Shown one piece after another: positions 48,760-59,150 of a stretch of 64,000 bases of DNA. The stretch covers positions 191,580,575 through 191,644,574 of the forward strand of contig OY821521.1 in NCBI GenBank assembly GCA_963682025.1. The letters run 5' to 3'. The position numbers and the translations under genes were made by a program. The notes under the pieces were generated by a model. The model did no database searches and was not told the DNA's origin. It was given only the letters and a program-made list of their open reading frames with translations. The first letter of the stretch is position 1. Each line of letters starts with the position of its first letter. Source of the stretch: Cordilura impudica (lineage: Eukaryota > Arthropoda > Insecta > Diptera > Scathophagidae).

Positions 48760-49030
48760 TAATTTAAAACATAAAACCCTAAAGAAAAAAAATAAAAACA
48801 ATCTAAAAATGTAAAAATAATTTTTTTTAGTTACCATAAAATTGATTTTTCTAAAAATTTTAACTTTGATAACCCATAAGTAGGCCCCTACAAAGCGTAG
48901 CACCCTTTCCAAACGCTCATTTCATAGGCTGAACAGTTATTTATCATATGCTGTTTAAACTGTTCAATTATGTTATTAGGTTCAAAAGATATGATTTTTG
49001 CAACGACAAAACTCAAATGGCGCCACTGTG

Positions 49031-49309
49031 AGACGGCCGGGTGAACGTCGTTAAATGGACTTAAATGTGATTTAGGGTCGATCGATATAAATGTTTTTTT
49101 TTTACAAAAATTTTCTTCTTAACATGCTATGATGAATATATATTTAAATTTTTTTTTTTTTTGACTCGCCAATTTTATCAAAAAAAACAATTAAAGTAAA
49201 ATATAAAAGCCTATGATATATAGTTTTGATCATTATACTTCATTAACTTTTCTTAAGCTTCGTTAGATTTTCAGATATTTTATAGAAATATTACCATCTG
49301 GCAAATACC
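49031..49309. other. AT-rich spacer
   Basis: Poly-T runs and ordinary AT-rich DNA between the Transib element and the GGTACTTTT array. No gene is seen. Confidence 0.6.
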
Positions 49310-49951
49310 TTTTTTAAAAAAGGTACTTTCCTGAAAAAAGGATACATTTTGTAAATGAAATATACTGTTTTGAAGTAGAAACTTCTTTAAGGATTAATTT
49401 TTTTCATATTGGCGATTTTCTTTATTACAGTACTGCTCAGATAACAAGGGTAATTTTTTAAAAAAAGAGGTACTTTAAAAAGAAAGCTATTTTTATTTTA
49501 AATTTATGTTTTTTAAGAAATGTAACTTTTTAAAGGGGTTTTTAAAAAAGGTACTTTTAAAAAAAAGTACTTTTTAAAACAAGGGTACTTTTGAAAATTG
49601 TACTGTTTAAAAAATGGTACTTTTTAATAAAAAGGGTTACTTTTAAATAAAGGGTACTTTCAAAAAAAATTATACTTTTGTAATTTTAAGAAAGGTAATT
49701 TAAAAAAAATTTATATTTTAAAGAATAGTCAAAAATTATAATTTTTGAGAAAAGGTATTTGTTAAGGAATGTCACTTTTTTGAAGTAGATACTTTTTTAA
49801 GGATTATATTTTTTCTTTCATATTGCAGATTTTCTTTACTACAGGGTACTCTTTAATAAAGGGTTATTTAAAAAAAGGGGTGCTATAAAAACAGATACTT
49901 TTTTAAAAAAAACTTACTTCTTTTAAAATTATTTTTTTTAAGAAACGTACC
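49310..49951. repeat. AAAAGGGTACTTTT array, left block
   Basis: Degenerate short units of A(5-6)GGGTACTTTTTAAA. AAAGTACTTT is self-complementary, so the array can form hairpins. Units are interrupted by about 430 bp of the GTCTGTCTG/CACGCA repeat before the array resumes at 50410. Confidence 0.8.
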
Positions 49952-50405
49952 TTTTTAAACTCTTTCTTTTAACTCATACTCTTTGTCTGTCTGTCTGTCG
50001 TGGGGCAACCGCATTCCCCCTTATCCGATTATATCACGGAGTGATATAAATGTCATTTCCCCTCATCCGATTGATCTGAAACTTGGTCCATACACTTGAT
50101 GTGAAAAAAAGATTAACTTTGACTTAGTCACGCATAGTCACGCATGGTCACACACAGCTACGAAGAGATTTAAAACGGATTTCCCCTCATCCAATCAATC
50201 TAAAACTTGATCGATAAACTTGCTGTGAAAAAGGATTAACTTTGACATAGTCACGCGCAGTCACGCATAATCACTCACAGTCAAGGAGTGATTTAAACCC
50301 CATTTCCCCTCATCCAATCAATCGAAATCTTGGTCCATAGACTTGTTGTGGCCAAAGATTTCACACAAAGTCACGCACAGTCACGGAGAGATTCAAAACT
50401 CATAT
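49952..50405 (+). repeat. GTCTGTCTG/CACGCA repeat, longer copy (~120-bp subunits)
   Basis: It begins TTTTTAAACTC...TTTTAACTCATACT, then GTCTGTCTGTCTGTC and GTGGGGCAACCGCATTCCC. About four subunits of 115-125 bp follow, each with GAGTGAT..., CCCCTCATCC, TTGGTCCATA and AGTCACGCA. It corresponds to 8872-8996 plus 9910-10195 without the hAT-like insertion. Confidence 0.8.
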
Positions 50406-50409
50406 GCAT

Positions 50410-51185
50410 AAGGAAAGAGTTTTAATAAAAACTTTGATTTTATGGGTTAGATTATTTAAAGGCAATTTTTTTAAAAGAGGTCCTTTATTTAAAAAAAAGT
50501 ACTTTAAAAAATTGGTATTTTTTAAAAAAGTGAATTTTTCAAAGGGTATTTTTTAAAAGGGGCCTTTTTTTAAAAAATTGTCCTCATTTAAAGAAGGGTA
50601 CTTTTAAATAAAGGGATACTTTTAAGAAAAGGGTACTTTTAAAAAAAGGGTACTTTTAAAAAAGGGTACTTTTCTAAAAAAAGGGAACTTTTAAAAAAAG
50701 GGTACTTTCTTAAAAAAATTGTACTTTAAAAAAAAAGGGTACTTTTTTAAAAGAATGGCACTACAAAAAAAGGATACTTTTTAAAAGAAGGGTAATTTTG
50801 AAATAAGGGTGCTTTTTTAAAAGAAGGGTGCTTTTTTAAAAGAGGGGTACTTTTTAAAAAAGGGTACTTTTTAAAAAGGGTACTATTTAAAAAAGAATAC
50901 TCTTTTAGAAGAAGGGTACTTTTTAAAAAAAGGGTACTTTTTAAAAAAGGGTATTTTTAAAAAAAGGGTACTTTTTAAAAAAAGGGTACTTTTTAAAAAA
51001 AAAAATACTTTTTTAAAAAAGGGAACTTTTTTAAAACAGAGTAGATACTTTTTCAAAAAAAATTTACTTTTTTCCAAAATTATGTTTTTTAAGAAACGTA
51101 TTTTTTAAAAGGCAATTTGTTAAGAAAATTTATTTAATAAAAAAATGCATTTTTTTTAAAGGGTATTTTTTTAAAGGATCCTTTT
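50410..51185. repeat. AAAAGGGTACTTTT array, right block
   Basis: About 40 units of 16-18 bp, most regular at 50590-51000 (AAAAAAGGGTACTTTT). The Lys/Phe-rich minus-strand frame at 50883-51077 is a translation of the repeat. Confidence 0.88.
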
Positions 51186-51455
51186 TAAAAGATCCGTCCG
51201 TCAGTTTGTTTGTCCCTCCGACTATGAGTCTATATAAAGTATATAAGAGTATAGTTTAGTTATTGAGGGAGTGATTGTGATTTCCATAGGCAGACGGACA
51301 GATGGTCGTCGCTAAATCAACTTCCCTTGTATAAAGATCAAGAAAGTATATTGTGTTGGGGTCTCCGGAATTTATTTCGATGTATTACAAACAGAACGAC
51401 AAACTGATATATACGCTCTGCACAGTGGTGTGGAGGGTAAAAAAAAATGGTAAGA
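51186..51455 (+). mobile_element. Mini-me-like tail, second subfamily
   Basis: Inverted and direct GTCCGTC/GACGGACAG microsatellite remnants are followed by GTCGCTAAATCAACTTCCC, GATCAAGAAAGTATATTGTG, GTATTACAAACAGAACGAC and GTGGTGTGGAGGG. This is the canonical mini-me 3' tail of many flies, and differs from the main family here. Boundaries are approximate. Confidence 0.65.
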
Positions 51456-51495
51456 CTTATTTTGTCGATCCAGCAGATTTTTTCCGTTAGCGCTT

Positions 51496-51745
51496 TTTAT
51501 AAGAAATCTAGGGGACTAGGTCAATAATGGAACATTCATGACTATATTTAGTAAAGTCACTTATTTGTCTCCAAAATATATATAAATCAAATTAAGAAAA
51601 ATCTATGCAATATTTTTATTTCTTTTTTTATAGATTTAAGTCAAAATCGAAAATGGCTTTTTATGAAGAATATGACTATGACTATTTTTGATTACCTTAA
51701 TTAAACCAACTCTGACCAATATCAATATGATAATCTGGATCTTAT
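51496..51745 (+). mobile_element. Mini-me-like main-family fragment, highly decayed
   Basis: The order GGGGACTAGGTCAATAATGG, TAAAGTCACTTATTTG, AAAAATCTATGCAATATTTT and TAGATTTAAGTCAAAATCG follows the family body, but both ends are gone. Confidence 0.6.
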
Positions 51746-52828
51746 GGATCTGTTTCTGTATCTGTATCTGTATGGATCTGGATCAATATGATCTGCAGTT
51801 TTTAGTTCCTCTCTACAATTCTGACCAGTAGTTTTCCTTCAAAATCTCGTTTTTCAACTAAAAATTTTTCATATTTTTTTTTACGGGTTTATCGTTCATT
51901 CAAGCATTCATTTATCATATTCTCTCTCGTCACGTTATAGCTGAGGGATTTTCTTAAACACCGCCGTATTCCAGCTAGAATTAAAAAACTTAAATATATT
52001 TATCGCGTTTTATGCTGAATATGACATGTAAATATTCACATGTCCATATGTTTGGATAAAAGTTTTTCCGCTCTAAAAACGAAAACGTGTAACATCAAGT
52101 GTATGTACTTGTTTGTTGAGTTTTCTTAATAAATAAATGTCTGTATTTGACTGGCTTTTTTTTTCCCCAAAAAAACAAAAAAAGATAAAAATGATACAAA
52201 TGTATTACAGGCTTTAAAGACATGTATGTGGATGTGTATGTGTGTGTGTCTGTCTGTTTGTATGAGTGATGGCAGAATGTAAGTACCTTGGCCACTTGGT
52301 TTACATTTTATTTATATGTATTTTAAAAATTTTTTCGTATGCGTTTATCTTTGTTGTATGTTCGTTGTTTGAATTTGGCGCCTAGAAATTCAACCAATTT
52401 GTAATATACCCCCCTTTGTTCACTTAATCACCGTCTTGAGTAAACATACATATATTAAGGGACAGACAGACAAATATAGTTACGAATATAAAATATGTAT
52501 ATATATATACTTACACATACACTCACATATGCTGGATCTACTAATAATAACATTTAGTTCGTTAGTTGTTGGTTGGTTTTCTCGTTATTTGGCTGATTGT
52601 TTTGTGGTGTATGTAAGTAAGCAAGTGTCGTAAGTCGTCGCCAATAATACTGGTAGTGATGGTAGTGTTAGTAATTCATATTTGGCCAGTAGTTCCCAAA
52701 TGTCGGTGTTTCGCCACAGCCATAGCAAAAAGGTTTTTTTATTTATATTTTTAAAAATAGAAGTATGAATTAATTTGTTTCAAATTTTTCAACATTAAAG
52801 GACTCACCAATTAAGATTATTATATGAA
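51746..52828. other. Spacer with microsatellites, no recognised gene
   Basis: TCTGTATCTGTATCTG lies at about 51755-51780, and GTGTATGTGTGTGTGTCTGTCTG at about 52235-52258. The rest is AT-rich, apparently single-copy DNA with no recognised coding family. Confidence 0.55.
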
Positions 52829-53207
52829 CTAGCAGATTCCAGCCCTCGCAATTCGAATGCAAATTCTAGGAAATTTTATTTTTTCATCAAATAAAGACCC
52901 TAAAGGTATGCTAATCAATTATAGCCAATTCACAAATCAACACAAAAAACAAACTCATTTTTATTACAAACACATTAACAAATTTAATAAACACACACAT
53001 AGCATATGTATAATTTTATGTATGTGTTAGTAGCAACTTTAAATGCAATTTGAAGTAAATTAACGGAAAAAATTTAAAAATCTGTAAATCTGCAAATCGG
53101 TTAAAAAGAAATACCTTTCAAACAATATACGTTCGGTCAAAATCGGGATAAAACGGTAGAACAAAACATGAGTCACAAGAAATCGCCTAGCCTATTAATA
53201 TTATAGA
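52829..53207 (-). mobile_element. Non-autonomous Helitron, complete copy
   Basis: Inverted CTAG lies at 52829-52832 with host A before it. Inverted TCTATAATATTAATAGGCTAG ends at 53207 with host T after it. The hairpin is slightly mutated (CTCGCAATTCGAA). It is nearest to the 19660 copy in sequence, with the shared AATAAAGACCCTAAAGG segment. Confidence 0.85.
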
Positions 53208-53243
53208 TGCCTGCTTCACAAAAGCGGTTAAGTCTACTTTATT

Positions 53244-53957
53244 TTTTATATTCTATACCACTATGTGGTCAAGGTATATCTTTTATTATACCGATCGACT
53301 CAGAATCAGTTTCTGGGTCGATTTAGCGATATCCGTCCGTCCGTCCGTTTGTCTGTCCGTCCGTCTGTGTGTCTATGTAAACTTTGTAATCAAACTAAAG
53401 ATTGCAAACATGAATATATTTTGATAAAATTTGGTTCTAAGCTTCTATCGGCCATAGAACGAACGCTATTGAAATCGGTGAAAATCGGTTCATGTTTAGC
53501 TCTAATCCCCATACAAATGACCCCTATGAGATCAACTTAAATTGTCATAATATCTAAATTATCCTACAGATCTCAGTAAACTTGGGTTTGTGTATGCTGA
53601 TTACATCTATTAATCAGTAGTTCAAAAATAAGTCCCATAAGATAATTCTTAGTCATAGCCCCCATATAAAGCTGCTTCCCGATCTTCACTTAAGTCTATC
53701 AAAAACAAAAATACACCACAGATTTTTCTCAAATTTCTTTTGTACATGTTTTTGCTAAAGATAAGTGACTTTACCAAATTTGATTAGGATCAGCCCATTT
53801 TTCGACCTAGTCCCCATATAAAGAAATCATCTGCAGGCAAAAATATTAATTACAAATTCCACTCGTATTTGGTTTATGCTTTTGTCTATATGCATTGAGG
53901 TGGACTTGAGACTCCCTCTCTAAACTCGGTCTAGACCGACTATAATTTTATTACTTT
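53244..53957 (-). mobile_element. Mini-me-like repeat, copy with deletions
   Basis: It starts TATATTCTATACCACTATGTGG. The ACTTTGTGCTGCTG...TTTGACCTAGACCC segment is missing. A CCGTCCGTCCGTTTGTC microsatellite lies at about 53334-53366. It ends in the perfect half of the palindrome at about 53927-53944. Confidence 0.75.
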
Positions 53958-54054
53958 TTTTTTTTAATTTTAATGTCATAGTGCTTGGTTAACCAAAATT
54001 ATTATATGAATACCTCACTTGTCAAATCGATTAACTTCACTTTATTTTATATTT

Positions 54055-54828
54055 TTATACCCTATAGCACTATGTGGTTTGGGTATAATGACTTTGTGCT
54101 GCTGTTTGTAACAACCAAAAATATTTGACCTAGACCCATCTTTAATTATACCGATCGAATCAGAATCACTTTCTGACTTGATTTAACAATGTCCGTCCGT
54201 CCGTCTGTGTGTCCATGTAAAGCTTGTAATCAAACTGCAGGTCGCAAATATGAATATATTTTGATGAAATTTGGTATATAAGCTTTTATCAGCCATGGGA
54301 TGAACGCTATTGAAATTGGTGAGAATCGGTCTATGTTCAGACCTAGCCCCCATACAAATTACCCATATGAAATCGACATACATTGCCATAAGATCCAAAT
54401 TGTCATATAGATCTTACTCAAATTGGGTTTGTATGCGTTCATTACATCCACTAATGAGTAGTCCAAAAATGATCCCTTTGACCCCATATAGAGCTGCTTC
54501 CCGATCTTCACTTAAATCTATTAAAAAACAAAAATATTGCACTGATTCTTCTCAAATTTTGTTTGTACATATTTTTGCAAAATACAAGAGACTTTACCAA
54601 ACATGATCAGGATCGGTCCATTTTTGGACCTAGTCCCTTTATAGATATAGCATCCGATATGAACTTTTTCATATCTGCAGCCAAAAAAATTAATAAAAAT
54701 CCCACTCAAATTTGGTTTTTGCTTATTTTCAATGTCCAGTTAGTTGGGCCTAAGAGATAGGGTTTCTAAACGCATGGTATAGGGTATCGTATAGTCGGTC
54801 TAGACCGACTATAATTTTCCTACTTGTT
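54055..54828 (-). mobile_element. Mini-me-like repeat, complete, recent-looking copy
   Basis: Complete from TATACCCTATAGCACTATGTGG to the perfect palindrome (about 54789-54812). The body is nearly identical to 15695-16464 in inverse orientation. It lies about 100 bp from the previous copy in the same orientation. Confidence 0.88.
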
Positions 54829-54959
54829 TAATCTTAATTTTGATTAAATGCTTCTATTAAAAAAAAATCTCTAATAATAAGAATTAACACCATTAACACC
54901 ACCATATTATGAAAGAATTTAGTTTTGACAATAACGTTTTGCTAAGAAATCAGAAAGTG

Positions 54960-55350
54960 CAGTTAATCGATTTGGCAAGACTTTGAAAAAATTCAAAAAA
55001 TTATTCTTTTCAGGGATGATAACTTTCTTAGTTAAAAAGCGCAAAACAATATCCTAAAAAGCACTAAAAGACGCTATGTTATTATAAAGCAAAAAGCGCT
55101 AAAAACTACTAGTTTTATGCTTGAAAAAACTATATTTGATTAATTTGCGGGATCATCTTTGGCAAGATTTAGAACAAATTAAAAAAACCGCATCTGTTAT
55201 TCTATACAGCGATGCCAACTTCTTCACTTAAAGAACACAAAACATTAGCCCAAAAAGCACTTAAAAGACACAAAATTATAATAAAGGGAAAAGCACTAAA
55301 AACCGCTAGTTTTATGCTTGAAAAAAATATATTTTATTGATTTTGTTCAA
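54960..55350. repeat. ~220-bp degenerate tandem duplication
   Basis: Two units share GGCAAGA, CAAAACA-TA-CC-AAAAAGCAC and AGACGC/AGACAC, and end AAAACCGCTAGTTTTATGCTTGAAAA (about 55100 and 55305). No coding sequence. Confidence 0.6.
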
Positions 55351-55937
55351 CATATACAGTTGTATTTGAAAATCGCCCAAAGCACTTAAACTGGAAAACG
55401 AAAGCGTCAGCTTGGCGCTTTTTTTATAAGGCGCTTCTTTAAATAAAGAAACACACCCAATTGAAACCAACTCAAACTCCTACTATTGAAATAAAATTAT
55501 GGAGTTCCTCTATGATCAGATTTTTGTATAATTTAGGGCCACTTACAACAAATTTTGAACTATGAAATAATGCACCATTGAACGAAATAAGAATATTTTA
55601 AGAGAAATAATATTAAAACAAAATAGAGGTTCAACATTTCAATCCTACAATGACGAGTGCAACGTTTCCGTAACGTATAATTGAAACGTTGGTAATACTA
55701 AAAATATTAGGTTTTAGACTAACACAACTTCATTTTATTAATATAAATACCTACCATTAGTTACGCCACCTAGCGGCGAAATGCTTGAATATGAACACAT
55801 GTCTTATAAACTGTGAAATGCCGTTACTAAGTAACAGTTTTTTTTCTTAAAATAAACACTTAAACATTATTGGGTTAAAAAATATATAAAAAACTTTTTA
55901 AACTTTCAATCTTGATCAATTTGAGAGATTACGAGAA
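55351..55937. other. AT-rich spacer
   Basis: No gene was recognised. GTTACGCCACCTAGCGGCGAAA (about 55759) is a short GC-richer stretch; GTTACTAAGTAAC (about 55822) is a short palindrome. Confidence 0.5.
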
Positions 55938-56307
55938 TCTATAATATTAATAGGTTATGCAATTTCTTGTGACCGATGCTTTGTTCTACCGTTTAATCTT
56001 GATTTTGCCCAAACGTATATTATTTGAAAGGTATTTCTTTTTAGCCGTTTTGCAGATTTTCAGATTTTAAAATTTTTGTCCTATATTTTGAGTAAATTGC
56101 ATTTAAATTTGCTACTAACGCATACATAAAATTATACATATGCTATGTGTGTGTTTAATTAAATTTGTTAATGTGTTTGTTAATGAGTTTGTTATCTTCA
56201 CTCACAATAAAAATAAACCATATAAGTGTTGGTTTGTGAATTGGCTAAGTTGAAAAATAAAGCTGCCTAGAAAGTGCACTCGAATTTCGAGCGCTGGAAT
56301 CTGCTAG
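55938..56307 (+). mobile_element. Non-autonomous Helitron, complete copy
   Basis: It starts TCTATAATATTAATAGGTTA after host A and ends CTAG before host T. Hairpin CTCGAATTTCGAG, spacer CGCTGGAATCTG and CTAG are identical to 13843-14198. Confidence 0.87.
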
Positions 56308-57235
56308 TTTATATTAATTTGACTTTTTCACAGGCTTAATATTCTGTAAATACGATTTGAGCCTACCTAATTCACTGCCAACTGCATTTCCATAAAGTTG
56401 GTAACCGAATTTCGATTCTGTTGTCGTAACAGTAAATACTTTATCGATATAATATTTCTATTGATAAAATCGAAAATGCAGTATAAACTTGAGGTTTTCA
56501 AACCAAGTTTAAATCACGGCACTCTCAAAGAAACCCATATTGAGAATCTTTTTTTATTAATTGCTCAGAAAGAAAGGAAATCTAATAACTTTGATTTCGA
56601 AGGTTTGTTAGATTAAAAACTTAGCCTTTTTGAAGCCCATATTGCCACTCAGATTGAGGTTCAAATTTTAAGTGATATAAATGACCAAGATTGATTTTAA
56701 ATTAAAATTACAGATTTACAATTTTGGTTTGGGTCACAATTCTGATTTATAACACTTAATATAAAGAGCACAATCGTACCTTATACTGGTTCACTTTCAA
56801 GTTATTGTATGGAGGATATTTTTACTTCCATGAACGAATTCATGAAAAGAATGAAATGAATTCATGAATTCATATAATTTGAAACACGATATGTTTTTAA
56901 ATAGTTTTGGTATTACACATAAATAAATTTTTAGCTAAAAACTTGTATAAAAAATATTTTTTAATTTAGTATAATAAAATTCAATTTAAAGTATACACTT
57001 TAGATATTGAAATTCTGATTACCTTCCAAAATGTATAATGCGCCTAAGTTTGGCTTATGTAACTTTAATCTTTTTAATATTTGCTAAAGAATTTTATAAC
57101 TGATAAAATTTAATTATAAAAAATAAGAAAAATAAAGTTGTGAGAATTTTTATGAATTAGATATTGAAATTCCAATTACCTTAAAAAATTTTTAATTAAC
57201 CTAAGTTGGACGTATGTTACCTAACATTTTTGTCA
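56308..57235. repeat. Decayed AT-rich tandem array, left block
   Basis: From about 56930 it contains AAAACTTGTATAAAAAATAT, TTAGATATTGAAATTC and TTGGCTTATGTAAC passages. These recur at 59195-60165 and 60600-61060. The 56398-56616 part looks single-copy; its open frame (72 codons) matches no family I know. Confidence 0.5.
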
Positions 57236-57505
57236 TCTATAATATTAATAGGCTAGGCGATTTCTTGTGACCGATGTTTTGTTCTACCGTTTTTTCCCGA
57301 TTTAGACCAAACGTATATTATTTGAAAGGTATTTCTTTTTAAACGTTTTGCAGATTTAGAGATTTTTAAATTTTTTCCTTTATTTTGAGTAAATTGCATT
57401 TAAAGTTACTACAAACACATACATAAAGTTATACAATTATAAAATTATAAAATTTTATTAAATTTGTTAATGACTTTGTTATCTTCCTTCACAATAATAA
57501 TAAAA
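57236..57505 (+). mobile_element. Helitron, 3'-truncated copy
   Basis: A complete TC start with host A before it (TCTATAATATTAATAGGCTAG). It runs for about 270 bp and is cut at AATAATAATAAAAA, where an inverted fragment of the 340-bp repeat begins. The hairpin and CTAG end are missing. Confidence 0.8.
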
Positions 57506-57597
57506 ATATGTGTTTGTTGGTCTGAGCTATTTTTGTTTACATATATCCAAGAGTTTTTTATTCAGTGTGTGTTTTTTTTTTTCTGAACTCTGAAATA
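57503..57597 (-). repeat. Dispersed ~340-bp repeat, truncated (copy 3 of 3)
   Basis: The reverse complement of the first ~90 bp of 5855-6190 and 16709-17055, from CACACACTGAATAAAAAACTC to CAGACCAACAAACACATATT. Confidence 0.75.
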
Positions 57598-57786
57598 AAT
57601 AGAAAAGTACGAAAATTATCTTATTATCCATCTGAATCGAAACATAACTGATTTAGGTTGAAAACTTAACTACAAAAAGTCAGTTAATGAATTTACGTTA
57701 TAGATATCTTGATTTTTCCATACTTAAACATTGAAGTCGAAAAATCGCTCAGTGCAATGAATTTTTTAAAGGCCCCTAATATATAA

Positions 57787-58113
57787 CTAGCAAAGCCCAG
57801 CCCTCGAAATTCGAGTGCAAATTCTGTTCAATTTATTTCTTGCAATTCACAATTCAATACAGGACGTGTAATATGCAATTATTATAATAAAATTCGATTG
57901 CGTTTCGTTATTGGTTTATGTCCAAAATTATTTTTCAATTCAACTTCAAATGAGCATTGCTCCAAAAAAATGTTCCAAACAGTGCAAATCTGTAAATCTC
58001 GTGGCCAGCGGAAAAAAATACGTATCAAATGAAGTATGTTTGGTCAAAATCGGTTTAAAACTGACAAAGTTACATCGATCACAAGAAATCGACTTGCCTA
58101 TTAATATTACCGA
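57787..58113 (-). mobile_element. Helitron, divergent subfamily copy
   Basis: Inverted CTAG lies at 57787-57790 with hairpin CTCGAAATTCGAG. The terminal base of the 5' end is altered (TCGGTAATATTAATAGG inverted). The middle (TGAGCATTGCTCCAAAAAAATG, CAAATGAAGTATGTTTGG) differs from the main group and resembles 60174-60607. Confidence 0.65.
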
Positions 58114-58261
58114 TTCGTTAGTTCTTTAATACATCTATATAAATATGTATGCATATTTGTTTATTTGCGGTTTATAGCAGGTTAAACTATTGGACCGATC
58201 TTAATGAACTTTTTACAAAATCTTTCTGTGTATCTGGAGCGAACTATAGGCTATATATTTC

Positions 58262-58776
58262 TACCCTATACCACAAATATTTTGATGAAATTTAGTGTAT
58301 AAGATTCTATCAGCCATCTGTTGAAATTGGTGAAAATCGGTTCATGCTCAGACCTAGTCCTCATGCGAATGACCCATATGAAATCGACTTATATTGACAT
58401 AATATCCAAATTATTATACAGATCTCGGTTAAATTGGGTTTGTGTGTGTTTATTACATCTATTAATCAGTAGTCCGCAAATAAACCCTATAGGATCTTCA
58501 CTTAAATCTATTAAAAAACCAAAAATTGCACATATTTTTCCCAAATTTGGTTTGTATATGTTTTTGCAAAAATTTAATGATCTTATCAAATTAGTCAGGA
58601 TCGGTCCATTTTTCGACCTAGTCCCTATATGAATGTAGCATCCGATATGAAATTTTTCATATCCGCTCACATTTGGTTTATGTTTATTTTCTATATTTAA
58701 TTAGTTGGACCTACGAGATAGGGTCTCTAAACGCATGGAATAGGGTCTAGACTTACTATAATTTTCTTACTTGTTT
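58262..58776 (-). mobile_element. Mini-me-like repeat, copy lacking the microsatellite
   Basis: ACCCTATACCACA joins directly to AATATTTTGATGAAATTT, so about 180 bp with the GACG microsatellite are deleted. The body and a partial palindromic end (GGTCTAGACTTACTATAATTT) remain. Confidence 0.75.
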
Positions 58777-58786
58777 TTTATTAATA

Positions 58787-59150
58787 CTAGCAGATTCCAG
58801 CGCTCGAAATTCGAGTGCAATTTCTAGGCAGCTTTCTTTTTCAACTTAGCCAATTCACAAACCAACACCTTTATGGTTTATTATTATGAATGAAGATAAC
58901 AAACTCATTAACAAACACATTAACAAATTTAATATATACACACATAGTATATGTATAATTTTATGTTAGTGTTAGTAGTAACTTTAAGTGCAATTTACCA
59001 AAATAAAGGAAAAAATTTAAAAATCTTTAAATCTAGGGAACAGCTAAAAAGAAATACCTTTCAAATAATATATCCTTAGTCAAAATCGGGATAAAACGGT
59101 AGAACAAAACATCGGTCACAAGAAATCGCCTAGCCTATTAATATTATAAA
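58787..59150 (-). mobile_element. Non-autonomous Helitron, complete copy with one terminal change
   Basis: Inverted CTAG lies at 58787 with hairpin CTCGAAATTCGAG. The right end reads TTAATATTATAAAT, so the terminal TC has become TT. It abuts the mini-me copy. Confidence 0.82.

Larger units (their letters stand above)
45678..49030 (+). mobile_element. Transib element with RSS-like termini
   Basis: The 3.35-kb unit is bounded by matching inverted ends. Right end, read inward: CACAGTG, a 22-bp spacer beginning GCGCC, then GCAAAAATC. Left end: TCCAGTG, a 23-bp spacer beginning GCGCC, then GCAAAAATC. It encloses a degenerate Transib transposase. Transib is the superfamily related to the vertebrate RAG1 core, and its termini are known to resemble recombination signal sequences (heptamer, 23-bp spacer, A-rich nonamer). 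I could not find the expected 5-bp target duplication: the flanks are ATAAT and AGACG. A 153-bp partial tandem duplication lies upstream of the gene. Confidence 0.78.

Noticed and set aside
45673..49035. Five-base target duplication around the Transib element
   Set aside because: The flanks ATAAT and AGACG do not match, so no duplication is claimed; the boundaries rest on the inverted ends alone.
52095..52633. Open frames with Thr/Tyr/His-rich translations
   Set aside because: They arise from TG/CA and TATA microsatellites; no conserved protein features.
56398..56616. 72-codon frame with ordinary composition
   Set aside because: Considered as a possible exon, but I recognise no family and see no splice context, so it is only mentioned within the spacer entry.
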